Notes: generated from the sequence alone by a model not told the origin. A stretch of DNA of 8,473 bases from Lachnospiraceae bacterium (GCA_019420465.1 JAHZHB010000092.1:1-8473), one strand, 5' to 3'; shown: positions 1 through 6,720, counted from the first letter of the stretch. Made by a program: numbers and translations.

Positions 1-61
1 TTACCAGTTTATGCGGCGGCTGCAGAAAGAAGGGCTGGTCACATTAAAAGAACTGTTATAA
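1..61 (+). CDS. 3' end of an unidentified gene (partial)
   Basis: An open reading frame enters from the left edge in frame 2 (first full codon at base 2) and ends at TAA 59-61, leaving 19 residues that begin YQFMRRLQKEG and end TLKELL. The stretch is charged and probably helical. It is followed immediately by a strong hairpin terminator in the same direction, which supports it as the true end of a plus-strand gene. The tail is too short to assign a family. It is convergent with the FAD oxidoreductase gene. Confidence 0.55.
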   Translation, partial: YQFMRRLQKEGLVTLKELL

Positions 62-74
62 CCCCGGAATACAG

Positions 75-128
75 AGAGAAAAGAGGAAACCTGCAGCCAT
101 TTTCTGCCTGTTTCCTCTTTTCTCTGTC
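75..128. terminator. strong hairpin terminator between convergent genes
   Basis: A perfect 16-bp inverted repeat is formed by 75-90 (AGAGAAAAGAGGAAAC) and 110-125 (GTTTCCTCTTTTCTCT), with a 19-nt loop. The plus-strand side is followed by a T-rich run to about 143. It lies 14 nt after the stop of the upstream plus-strand gene and about 30 nt after the stop of the minus-strand oxidoreductase, so it can serve both. The stem is A/G-rich on one side and has only moderate GC content. Confidence 0.8.
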
Positions 129-158
129 TGTTGTTTATATTTTAAAAACGCTTATCCT

Positions 159-1691
159 TTACAGTCCTACATGTGTGGCAAATTTTTCCTGAAATTCCAG
201 ATCCAGCGTTTTTCCCTTCTCCTTCTGTTTTCTGGCCAGCCTGGCCTTTGCTGTATACAGGCCATACTCATGTGCTTCACACATTTCACGATAAGAGGGA
301 TCCTTCTTTTCGAACTTCTCATTCCGCGGAATGGGAACATTCTGTTCCACCAGAATGTCCTGCACCTTATGGATATCCACGGTATGTGCTGTTGCACCAT
401 CCTGTACTGCCACTGCAGCTGCAACACCTGCCGCCTGCCCTGTTCCTACACACTGTGGAATAAGATCCAGCCAGTCAATGGCGATTCCATCCGCAGAAAA
501 ATGGCGTCCTGGAACCAGAAGGTTCTCCACTTCTTTAGGGAGCAGAGACCGGTAGGGAATCTCCACCGGGCCACAATCATTGATCTGGCAGATCGTCGAA
601 TGCCAGGCGATGACATCCTCATGCTGTAAAGCATAGGCAAAATCCGCGGAAGTCATCACGTACTCTCCGGTCAGCCTCCGGGAAATGCGTGTTCCCAGCT
701 GTGGTGCAATATCATACAGATATGCATGTTCAAAAGCCACCGGACATGCCTCTTTTATATAGGCCAGCACATCACGAATCGTATCTCTCGTTTCCATTTC
801 TGTTTCTGTCTGATCCTTCACCTTAGAGCAGTCCCTGTTTTCATGCCAGTTATTAACCCAGAAGATCGTCGAATCATTACTCGGAATCGGTATCGAACGG
901 AAACCTGCCCTTGCTGCCATGCCCTTTCGAAGTGCCGCATAGGCTTCCGGATGCGCCTCTCTCCATTCTGCAAAAGCAGGTACGTTGCATCCACCAATCC
1001 GCCATACCAGTGCTGTCGTATTGGCACGGGTCACTTCATCGGACATACTGCTGTAGGAAGCACCGGCCCGGGAATAAATATCGCCATCGCCCGTGGCATC
1101 TATAACGATCTTTGCCAGAATCGCTTTACGTCCTTCCTTGGATTCGTAAATGACACCCTTGATAACGCCATTTTCCACAACAGGCTCACATCCCATACAA
1201 TGGCACATAACATGAATGGCATCTTTGTGCTCCAGCAGCATCTTGTCAAGCTCTATTTTCAGCTGGTTTGGCTCAAAATACACTGACCGGACCAGGCAGG
1301 AAGGCTTTGCGCCTTCATATCCACCTCTACTTACGCAGTCCATCTGTGTTTTCCATCGCTGCAATAATGCCGGATCCGAGCTTCCAATCTCATCCAGTGA
1401 AGGCGCCGTTACAGCTCCGGGAATATTTTTCAGCCGTTCAAACCATTCCTCCTGCAGCCCTCTGACAAACGGTTTATCGTACCAGGAAAGATTGGGAACC
1501 ATGATCACGTAACCGCCGGTTACATCTCCGCCCATATATCCGTACCGTTCCAGAAGTATGATATTTTTTGCTCCTGCCCTCGCTGCTGCAACAGCCGCTG
1601 AATGGCCTGCTGCACCACCGCCAACAACCAGGATATCGCAGGATGCTTCCACATCGAGTTCTCTTGCTTTTTCAAGTATTTTTTCTGACAT
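159..1691 (-). CDS. FAD-dependent oxidoreductase (PF12831-like flavoprotein)
   Basis: A soluble flavoprotein of 510 residues with no signal peptide or membrane segment, expected in the cytoplasm. Residues 19-49 form the N-terminal dinucleotide-binding fold: DILVVGGGAAG carries the GxGxxG signature (G24, G26, G29) and ends in the acidic residue E48 that would contact the adenosine ribose. A second FAD motif ATGDGD lies at 199-204, and the C-terminal LLVPGRHFSADGIA (391-404) plus GTGQAAG (416-422) is typical of the FAD_oxidored family. The PQLGTRISRRLTGEY block (330-344) is also family-like. The start at 1691 is chosen because GGGAGGAG lies just upstream of ATG; a longer reading from a TTG at 1745 would run into the permease gene. 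It is the second gene of an operon, 26 nt after the permease. Family is confident; substrate unknown. A cysteine cluster C163-H-C165-M-G-C168 is notable but not a recognised iron-sulfur site. Confidence 0.88.
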   Translation of the reverse strand: MSEKILEKARELDVEASCDILVVGGGAAGHSAAVAAARAGAKNIILLERYGYMGGDVTGGYVIMVPNLSWYDKPFVRGLQEEWFERLKNIPGAVTAPSLDEIGSSDPALLQRWKTQMDCVSRGGYEGAKPSCLVRSVYFEPNQLKIELDKMLLEHKDAIHVMCHCMGCEPVVENGVIKGVIYESKEGRKAILAKIVIDATGDGDIYSRAGASYSSMSDEVTRANTTALVWRIGGCNVPAFAEWREAHPEAYAALRKGMAARAGFRSIPIPSNDSTIFWVNNWHENRDCSKVKDQTETEMETRDTIRDVLAYIKEACPVAFEHAYLYDIAPQLGTRISRRLTGEYVMTSADFAYALQHEDVIAWHSTICQINDCGPVEIPYRSLLPKEVENLLVPGRHFSADGIAIDWLDLIPQCVGTGQAAGVAAAVAVQDGATAHTVDIHKVQDILVEQNVPIPRNEKFEKKDPSYREMCEAHEYGLYTAKARLARKQKEKGKTLDLEFQEKFATHVGL

Positions 1692-1717
1692 ACTGCTCCT
1701 CCCATCGTATGATATTT

Positions 1718-3196
1718 CTACAGAATATAGCCAAACAGAATGCAAACTGCACTTGCAACTACAATGTACATAAACATCGTAATCACACCCTTGGTCCAGA
1801 TAAACTTATTTGTCATTTCCTCGCGTCCCAACAGTAAGGAGGCATAGGCAATCGCTCCATAGGTAAGGAATGCACACATAGCAGACAGAATCGTTGCCAC
1901 TGCCAGTACTGTCGCATTTCCCTGTCCTGCCAGTTGCATACTGCAGGCGATCGGGATACATACGGCGTTGATCGTAAAGCTGACTGGCATGCCATTGGTA
2001 AAGTTGGTGAAAATCGTAGAAACAGCAACACAGAGAATTACCATAACCGGCCATGTTGCGCTGCCAAGAACAGGTGACAGCCCTGTGGAGATTGCTGCCT
2101 TGATGCCAAGGTCATCTGATGCGATTGCTGTACCAAGGATCGTAAAGCATCCGGCTACCGCTACGATGCCCCACATCGTCTTGCTCTGCAGAAGCTTCAC
2201 ACCGTTAATATACGGCTTGCCCTCTCCCGTGCGCATAAAGCACAGAACAGAAAACAGAACAATCCAGATCCATGTCGTACCTATCTTGGAATAGAAAGCA
2301 AAAAATGCAGAGTTCTTCGGGATAACCATACTTAACAGAAGGAAAATAATACCAAACAGCATAAAGCCCAGAAGTGTTTTCTGTCTGGCGTTCATTTTCA
2401 GATCTTTTTCTGTAAAATTCAGCTTGTCCCTGTCAAAATTACCGAGCTTTGACAAATCCGTTTTCCATATAAAGCGCATAAATACAATATACAGTACAAT
2501 GAACAAAACAACAACCAGTGTGGCTACGCCCAGATAGATGGCATTGTTAAATTCCAGGCCACTGGCCTCCATGATACCGCTGATGATTGCGATGGATGAA
2601 AGATGCACACCCTTAAACGGCAGGATGTATGCGCCCATCGCCGCCAGATATAATCCAAGCAAAAGCTCCCGCTTCAGCTCGCTGTCTTTGCCGATATCAC
2701 ACATCTCACATACACTGTCCAGTATAGGATAGAACAAAAGAAGCATCGTGGTCGGACTGCTTACCAGCGCTGAACAGACCAGCATGGTCATAAAAAGCAC
2801 GGTAATAAAACGTACAGGATGTCCCTGCAGCCCTTTAATTCCCAGAACCTTTCTGGCCAGTACACTGACTGCACCTGATTCCGTTACCGCACCTGTCAGA
2901 GCCATAACCCAGATGATCTGCTGGATTGTTGCATTTCCGAACCATGCACTTAAAACATCCGAGGCCTTCATATACTCACAGATGACCAGAGCAAAAAGTC
3001 CGATAATCGAAGGCCAGAACGTGTCCCCGGTAGCCAGAATAGCAATCAGAACTCCAAGAAAGATGCCAAGCACGGAAATTCCTACCGGTGTGATCCCTGC
3101 AAAAGCAGGCACCACCCTGCCAAAGCCAAAGATGAGCACCAGTGCTATTACTGACCAGACATAATACGTTGCATTTGATTTCCTTGTTTCAGCCAT
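1718..3196 (-). CDS. Ion-transporter superfamily (SLC13/DASS-like) organic anion permease
   Basis: A polytopic inner-membrane protein of 492 residues with roughly 12 hydrophobic segments, the first at about residues 12-30 and the last at about 470-491. A central hydrophilic, cytoplasm-like stretch (about 242-272) separates two halves. Each half has a polar Ser/Thr/Asn loop of the kind that binds substrate and sodium in the superfamily: SSPTT at 146-150 and TNFTNGMP at 397-404. These resemble, but do not exactly match, the SNT signatures of SLC13/INDY carriers, so a more distant ion-transporter family is possible. Likely role: uptake or exchange of a small carboxylate. ATG at 3196 is preferred because AAGGAGAGG sits 6-8 nt upstream; an in-frame GTG at 3214 lies before that site. 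First gene of the operon with the FAD oxidoreductase, divergent from a LysR regulator that probably controls it. Confidence 0.82.
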   Translation of the reverse strand: MAETRKSNATYYVWSVIALVLIFGFGRVVPAFAGITPVGISVLGIFLGVLIAILATGDTFWPSIIGLFALVICEYMKASDVLSAWFGNATIQQIIWVMALTGAVTESGAVSVLARKVLGIKGLQGHPVRFITVLFMTMLVCSALVSSPTTMLLLFYPILDSVCEMCDIGKDSELKRELLLGLYLAAMGAYILPFKGVHLSSIAIISGIMEASGLEFNNAIYLGVATLVVVLFIVLYIVFMRFIWKTDLSKLGNFDRDKLNFTEKDLKMNARQKTLLGFMLFGIIFLLLSMVIPKNSAFFAFYSKIGTTWIWIVLFSVLCFMRTGEGKPYINGVKLLQSKTMWGIVAVAGCFTILGTAIASDDLGIKAAISTGLSPVLGSATWPVMVILCVAVSTIFTNFTNGMPVSFTINAVCIPIACSMQLAGQGNATVLAVATILSAMCAFLTYGAIAYASLLLGREEMTNKFIWTKGVITMFMYIVVASAVCILFGYIL

Positions 3197-3213
3197 TGTT
3201 TCCTCTCCTTTCA

Positions 3214-3233
3214 CTGTAACCTTCCTGTTACAG
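3214..3233 (-). promoter_or_regulatory. Dyad/hairpin in the permease leader
   Basis: A perfect inverted repeat CTGTAAC (3214-3220), 6-nt spacer, GTTACAG (3227-3233) lies between the predicted transcription start near 3246 and the ribosome binding site of the permease. It could be a downstream operator for the divergent LysR protein or an mRNA hairpin close to the ribosome binding site. The dyad is visible; its role is inferred. Confidence 0.45.
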
Positions 3234-3252
3234 AACCGTTTTTCTTATCTCC

Positions 3253-3281
3253 ACTATATATAACATTTTATGCACAGTAAA
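3253..3281 (-). promoter_or_regulatory. Predicted promoter of the permease-oxidoreductase operon
   Basis: Read on the minus strand, TTTACT (3276-3281) and TATAGT (3253-3258) are separated by 17 bp and match the sigma-A consensus at 4 of 6 and 5 of 6 bases. Transcription would start near 3246, giving a leader of about 50 nt. Its -35 box lies 1 bp from the -35 box of the divergent regulator promoter. Confidence 0.55.
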
Positions 3282-3282
3282 G

Positions 3283-3311
3283 TAGATATTCCGGCCTATC
3301 CGTGCTATAAT
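3283..3311 (+). promoter_or_regulatory. Predicted promoter of the LysR regulator gene
   Basis: TAGATA (3283-3288) and a perfect TATAAT (3306-3311) are spaced by 17 bp, and the -10 box is preceded by TGC, giving an extended -10 element (TGCTATAAT). The start would be about 3318, leaving a leader of roughly 20 nt before ATG 3339. Confidence 0.65.
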
Positions 3312-3321
3312 CAGCACGGAT
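3298..3321. promoter_or_regulatory. Perfect dyad over the regulator -10 box, candidate LysR operator
   Basis: ATCCGTGCT (3298-3306) and AGCACGGAT (3313-3321) form a perfect 9-bp inverted repeat with a 6-nt spacer. The -10 TATAAT begins in the left arm's last base and fills most of the spacer, so protein bound here would block regulator transcription. This fits the autorepression common for LysR-type regulators. The dyad does not show the exact T-N11-A spacing of the usual LysR box, so the assignment is inference. Confidence 0.55.
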
Positions 3322-3338
3322 GGAAGGAGGGATTTTCT

Positions 3339-4223
3339 ATGGTCTATGATAAAAAACAGCAGTACTTTCTGAAGGTCTGCGAAACGGGAAATATCACCAC
3401 GGCAGCAGAGGAGCTTTTCGTCTCACGCTCCGTACTGTCCCGCTCCCTGCATGAGCTGGAGCAGGAATTTGATACCACACTCTTTATACGTTCCAAACAG
3501 GGTGTCGAGCTGACCGCCAGTGGAAGAATCATCCGCAATATGCTGCAGGCCTTTGCTGCCAATTACAAATATGCCAGACGACAGCTTGATGAGCTGCAAA
3601 AGCAGACCGTCGCAGACACCATTCATATCGGTGTCACACCGACCAACAGCCTGTCCAGCTATCGGCGATACCTGCAGTTTTTCATGGAAACACATCCGGA
3701 AATCCGGATCTCCATTGAAGAACACAGTGCTTTTGATATCTGTAAGCTTCTCATGGAGCATACACTGGACGTAGGTATCTCTCCGGTCATCTACGGTGCA
3801 GAATCTCTGGATACCTTTGTCCTTCATACAGATACCCTGATGCTTGGTATGCGGAAAGATGACCCGCTTACGCAGAAGGAAACCATCGGACTTGCTGATC
3901 TGCCCGGACTTCCCCTCGGCTTTCTGACTGCAAGGGTTCCCATGGAGGGCATTATCAACGAATACATGGATGCCCAGCACCAGAAGCCCAATATCGCTAT
4001 CCGCACCACAGACAAAGAGCTTTTGTATGAAATGACGATGCAGGGCAGGGTCTATCCCTTTCTGACCACGGATATGATGGCCAGCTGGAAGGATATCTGT
4101 TATCGCAGACTGAGCTTTATTACCCCCAGTACGATCCGTCTTCTTTGGGCTGCATCTACCAAACAGCGCCCTGCGGTCAACATTCTCATCGAATATTTTA
4201 TGCAGATGAAGGCGAACGGCTGA
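3339..4223 (+). CDS. LysR-type transcriptional regulator
   Basis: A 294-residue protein of normal family length. Residues 4-62 form the N-terminal winged helix-turn-helix: the helix-turn-helix core reads AAEELFVSRSVLSRSLHELE and is followed by the conserved FIRSKQGVELTASG wing. A linker helix (about 64-90) leads to a two-lobed effector-binding domain (about 90-290). ATG 3339 is preceded by GGAAGGAGG at 7-nt spacing; the upstream in-frame ATG at 3270 has no such site and would put the promoter inside the gene. Divergence from the permease-oxidoreductase operon is the classic arrangement for a LysR activator of its neighbour, with the transported compound or a product as likely co-inducer. The effector cannot be read from the sequence. 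Confidence 0.92.
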   Translation: MVYDKKQQYFLKVCETGNITTAAEELFVSRSVLSRSLHELEQEFDTTLFIRSKQGVELTASGRIIRNMLQAFAANYKYARRQLDELQKQTVADTIHIGVTPTNSLSSYRRYLQFFMETHPEIRISIEEHSAFDICKLLMEHTLDVGISPVIYGAESLDTFVLHTDTLMLGMRKDDPLTQKETIGLADLPGLPLGFLTARVPMEGIINEYMDAQHQKPNIAIRTTDKELLYEMTMQGRVYPFLTTDMMASWKDICYRRLSFITPSTIRLLWAASTKQRPAVNILIEYFMQMKANG

Positions 4224-4289
4224 CCCTCGCATTTCTGTCCAACCGTACACAGAGCTGCTTCAACAGACTGCTCTATCACAGGTATGGCG

Positions 4290-4332
4290 GCAAAAAAGGA
4301 CAGTACCTCTATTGTGCACTGTCCTTTTTTGC
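4290..4332. terminator. Bidirectional terminator shared by the regulator and dinB
   Basis: A perfect 15-bp inverted repeat is formed by 4290-4304 (GCAAAAAAGGACAGT) and 4318-4332 (ACTGTCCTTTTTTGC), with a 13-nt loop. Six Ts end the stem on both strands, so it can terminate in both directions. It lies about 65 nt after the regulator stop. On the other strand the dinB stop codon (4309-4311) sits in the loop and the last dinB codons form one arm. Confidence 0.85.
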
Positions 4333-5568
4333 TTCTGTCTCATTTTCCATCTGAGCCTTTGCCTTTTTCCCCACACGGGAAGACACCTGCATGATGCTGG
4401 CCCTGGTGATCATGCTATTACCAAACTTTGCCCGGATCGCATCCACGGCCTCGTCCACCTTTTTCTTCTGCTCCCGCTTTTTCGGATTCTCAAATAACGA
4501 CATCTGTACAAATTCATCCTCGGAAAGATTCGTCAGTGAAACACCGATCAGGCGAAGCGGCTGCTGCTTCCAGCTTTCTTTAAATAGCAGTTTTGCGGTC
4601 TGATAGATCTCATCTGTCACGTCCGTGGCATGGGACAGTGTGCACTGATGCGATCTGTTTTTAAACTCCAGTGTTCGGAAAGACACCGCAACACAGCTGC
4701 ATTTTTTCCCTGCACGACGCATCCGGGCAGCTACGATATCGCACTGGCTTAACAGGATCGGCCAGACCTGTTCAAAGGATACGATATCCTCATCAAACGT
4801 TGTCTCCACACTGATTCCCCTGGCTTCCTCTCTCTCGGCTTTTACCGGGGAATCGTCGATCCCATTGGCCGACAGATACAGGGCATGACCGTTTTTTTCT
4901 CCCAGAAGGCGGCAGACATCTCTCTCATCTGCATGAGCCAGATCCCCGATCGTCCGGATTTTCTGCTGCACCAGTCGCTTTTCCGAAGCTTTTCCGAGGA
5001 AAAGCAGATCACCTACCGGAAGCGGCCACATTTTCTGCTCTATTTCCTCCGGATAGAGCGTATGCACCTTGTCCGGCTTTTCAAAATCTGATGCCATCTT
5101 GGCCAGCAGCTTGTTGACAGATATGCCCACGTTTACGGTAAACCCGAGTTCTGTCCGTATTCTGTCTTTGATCTCGTGCGCTGTCGCCACGGGATCCGGA
5201 TAGATCAGCTGTGTTCCCGTCATATCCAAAAACACCTCATCTATGGAAAACGACTCCATCACTGGTGCGTAGGAAGCACAGATCTTTTTAAACGCTCTGG
5301 AGCATTTGTCATACAGTGCAAAATCACCGGGAACACAGACCATCTGCGGGCATTTGCGAAGTGCCAGTGCCATAGGTTCTCCGGTCTGTACACCGTATTT
5401 CTTTGCGGGAATCGATTTGGCTACCACGATCCCCGTTCTCTTTTTCGGATCGCCGCCAATGCATGCGGGAATCTCTCTGAGATCCGGCATGCCCAGCTTT
5501 ACACGTTTTGTAGCTTCCCAGGACAGAAAGGCACTGTTGACATCGATATGAAAGATCAGCCGCTGCAT
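4309..5568 (-). CDS. dinB: DNA polymerase IV (Y-family translesion polymerase)
   Basis: A 419-residue error-prone polymerase that bypasses lesions and extends mismatched ends. The palm begins HIDVNSAFLSWEA with metal ligand D9 and F14 at the steric-gate position, which excludes ribonucleotides. The second catalytic motif SIDEVFLD gives D110 and E111. The fingers block KKRTGIVVAKSIPAKKYGV (42-60) and a helix-hairpin-helix region near 185-225 follow, then the little finger (about 245-350). QMSLF at 355-359 matches the beta-clamp binding consensus QL[SD]LF. It is followed by a conserved-looking basic tail of 60 residues instead of lying at the very end as in E. coli. ATG 5568 is preceded by a near-perfect AAGGAGGT; the in-frame GTG at 5577 overlaps that site and is unlikely as start. 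A monocistronic gene; no LexA box was recognised upstream. Confidence 0.93.
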   Translation of the reverse strand: MQRLIFHIDVNSAFLSWEATKRVKLGMPDLREIPACIGGDPKKRTGIVVAKSIPAKKYGVQTGEPMALALRKCPQMVCVPGDFALYDKCSRAFKKICASYAPVMESFSIDEVFLDMTGTQLIYPDPVATAHEIKDRIRTELGFTVNVGISVNKLLAKMASDFEKPDKVHTLYPEEIEQKMWPLPVGDLLFLGKASEKRLVQQKIRTIGDLAHADERDVCRLLGEKNGHALYLSANGIDDSPVKAEREEARGISVETTFDEDIVSFEQVWPILLSQCDIVAARMRRAGKKCSCVAVSFRTLEFKNRSHQCTLSHATDVTDEIYQTAKLLFKESWKQQPLRLIGVSLTNLSEDEFVQMSLFENPKKREQKKKVDEAVDAIRAKFGNSMITRASIMQVSSRVGKKAKAQMENETEAKKDSAQ

Positions 5569-5619
5569 ATCCTGCACCTCCTTTATGCCGTTTTTTGTTA
5601 TCTGCCTTTTTATGTCTTC

Positions 5620-5648
5620 ATTATATAAGAAAAAACTGCAAAAATAAA
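5620..5648 (-). promoter_or_regulatory. Predicted dinB promoter
   Basis: On the minus strand a perfect TATAAT (5620-5625) is preceded, at 17 bp, by a weak -35-like TTTATT (5643-5648). Transcription would start near 5613, giving a leader of about 45 nt that ends in the AAGGAGGT ribosome binding site. The poor -35 suggests low basal expression or activation. No SOS operator is evident. Confidence 0.5.
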
Positions 5649-5659
5649 CAAACTATGTC

Positions 5660-5688
5660 TTTTCCTCTGTACAAAATGTATGTACAAT
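5660..5688 (+). promoter_or_regulatory. Possible promoter of the TAXI-GltS operon
   Basis: TACAAT (5683-5688) matches the -10 consensus at 5 of 6 bases; the corresponding -35 region TTTTCC (5660-5665) is poor. The start would be near 5695, giving a leader of about 90 nt. The weak -35 and the overlapping repeat suggest a regulated promoter. Confidence 0.4.
5668..5687. repeat. TGTACA repeat pair, candidate operator
   Basis: TGTACAA occurs twice (5668-5674 and 5681-5687) with a 13-bp period. Because TGTACA is its own complement, the pair also reads as an inverted repeat with a 7-nt spacer. It overlaps the predicted -10 box of the TAXI-GltS operon. The binding protein is unknown. Confidence 0.45.
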
Positions 5689-5698
5689 AGAAAAAGAT

Positions 5699-5760
5699 CT
5701 GTCCCACTGCTTTTATGCTGCCTCTGTGCGTTTTCTGTTACAGAGGTTTTTTAAGGACAG
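5699..5760 (+). promoter_or_regulatory. Leader terminator/attenuator of the TAXI-GltS operon
   Basis: CCTCTGT (5721-5727) and ACAGAGG (5740-5746) form a 7-bp stem with a 12-nt loop, directly followed by TTTTTT (5747-5752), the form of an intrinsic terminator. The upstream gene dinB points the other way, so a plus-strand terminator here can act only on the leader of the TAXI operon. CTGTCC (5699-5704) can pair with GGACAG (5755-5760) to enclose the hairpin in an outer stem, as in small structured regulatory leaders. No known riboswitch class was recognised, and no leader peptide with a ribosome binding site was found. Confidence 0.55.
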
Positions 5761-5784
5761 CTATCTCAGAAAGGAAAAACAGAT

Positions 5785-6720
5785 ATGAAGAAAAACTTCA
5801 GACTGTCGCTTTGTCTGCTCGTGTGTTTACTTTTTACACTCACAGGCTGTCGTGTTTCCGGAAATACGATACGCTTTGGTGCAGCCGACATCGGCGGCAT
5901 GTATTACACCTTTGCCAACACGTTCTGTGAGCTGGCAAACGAAGAATCCACAGAGTACACCTTCGAAGCCCGTACTACAGCCGGATCCAATGCCAATCTA
6001 CGGCTTTTATCCGACAATTACATCGAACTGGGTATTGCCCAGGCTGACCTCCTGGATGAGGCATACCAGAAAAACCCAAACCTGCGGGCGATCGCCGGTC
6101 TTTACCCCGAAGCCTGTCAGCTTGTTGTCCGGGCTGATTCCGATATCCGGACACTCAACGACCTTTCCGGTCATACCGTAAGTATCGGTGCAGAGGAATC
6201 CGGCACCGAACTGAATGCCTCACAGATCCTTGCTTTTGCCGGACTTCCCGCATCTCTTGTAAAGACCAGAAATCTGGACTATATCGAAGCCGCCCGGGAA
6301 CTGGAGGATGGCAAGATCGACGCTTTCTTCTGTACCGCCGGACTGACCACCACGATCATAGATGAGCTTTCCAGAGAATGTGATATCCGCCTGATCTCCA
6401 TCGATGATAACGTTATCGACAAGATGCTCTCCTCTTCTGCGGCCTACAGTCGCTATACCGTTCCTGCGGGAACATACCATGGACAGGACGAGGACGTCAT
6501 CACGATTGGTGTAAAATCCGTCCTTGTCACTTCGAGCTCTCTTTCCGATGACGTGATCGAACAGCTGACACGTATGCTGTTTGACAAAGCAAAGGAATTA
6601 CAGTATTCCATTTCCCTGGACCTTAAGCTTAACGAAGAGTTTGCCGTAAACGACATTCCGATTCCTTTCCACTCCGGTGCGATCGCTTACTACGAGGCCA
6701 AGGGAATGACCATTGACTAA
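5785..6720 (+). CDS. TAXI-family substrate-binding lipoprotein
   Basis: A 311-residue secreted solute-binding lipoprotein. It has a basic start (MKKNFR), a hydrophobic stretch (7-19) and a lipobox LTGC with the lipidated cysteine at C22, so the mature protein is anchored to the outside of the membrane. The fold belongs to the TAXI (NMT1-like) periplasmic-binding family: IRFGAADIGGMYYTFANTF (29-47), the binding-site block VSIGAEESGTELNASQIL (132-149), and the closing IPFHSGAIAYYEAKGM (293-308). An AAAGGA site lies 9 nt before ATG. TAXI proteins normally feed TRAP transporters through fused DctQM membrane subunits, but none is present; the next gene, 18 nt downstream, is a GltS symporter. Known TAXI ligands include glutamate/glutamine, which suits the neighbour. 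Family is confident; ligand and partner are inferred. Confidence 0.9.
   Translation: MKKNFRLSLCLLVCLLFTLTGCRVSGNTIRFGAADIGGMYYTFANTFCELANEESTEYTFEARTTAGSNANLRLLSDNYIELGIAQADLLDEAYQKNPNLRAIAGLYPEACQLVVRADSDIRTLNDLSGHTVSIGAEESGTELNASQILAFAGLPASLVKTRNLDYIEAARELEDGKIDAFFCTAGLTTTIIDELSRECDIRLISIDDNVIDKMLSSSAAYSRYTVPAGTYHGQDEDVITIGVKSVLVTSSSLSDDVIEQLTRMLFDKAKELQYSISLDLKLNEEFAVNDIPIPFHSGAIAYYEAKGMTID

Noticed and set aside
726..1286. Plus-strand open frame (186 aa) opposite the FAD oxidoreductase
   Set aside because: Composition rich in Cys, His and Arg with no family features, lying antisense to a well-supported flavoprotein; shadow frame.
1692..1745. Longer start (TTG 1745) for the FAD oxidoreductase
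   Set aside because: It would overlap the permease end and lacks a ribosome binding site; ATG 1691 has GGGAGGAG just upstream.
3197..3214. Upstream GTG start for the permease
   Set aside because: The AAGGAGAGG site lies after this GTG and is correctly spaced for ATG 3196.
3270..3338. Upstream ATG 3270 for the LysR protein
   Set aside because: No ribosome binding site; the added 23 residues would cover the predicted promoter and dyad and do not fit the LysR N-terminus.
3423..4250. Long minus-strand open frame (275 aa) opposite the LysR gene
   Set aside because: No recognisable domain or start context, and it overlaps a clear LysR gene with a good ribosome binding site; treated as a shadow frame.
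5569..5700. SOS (LexA) operator upstream of dinB
   Set aside because: No GAAC-N4-GTTC type box found; only an isolated GTTTG-like half near 5648-5652, which is not enough.
5715..5930. Possible leader peptide starting MLPLCVFCYRGF over the attenuator hairpin
   Set aside because: No ribosome binding site before ATG 5715, and the frame runs about 145 nt out of phase into the TAXI gene, unlike a regulatory leader peptide.
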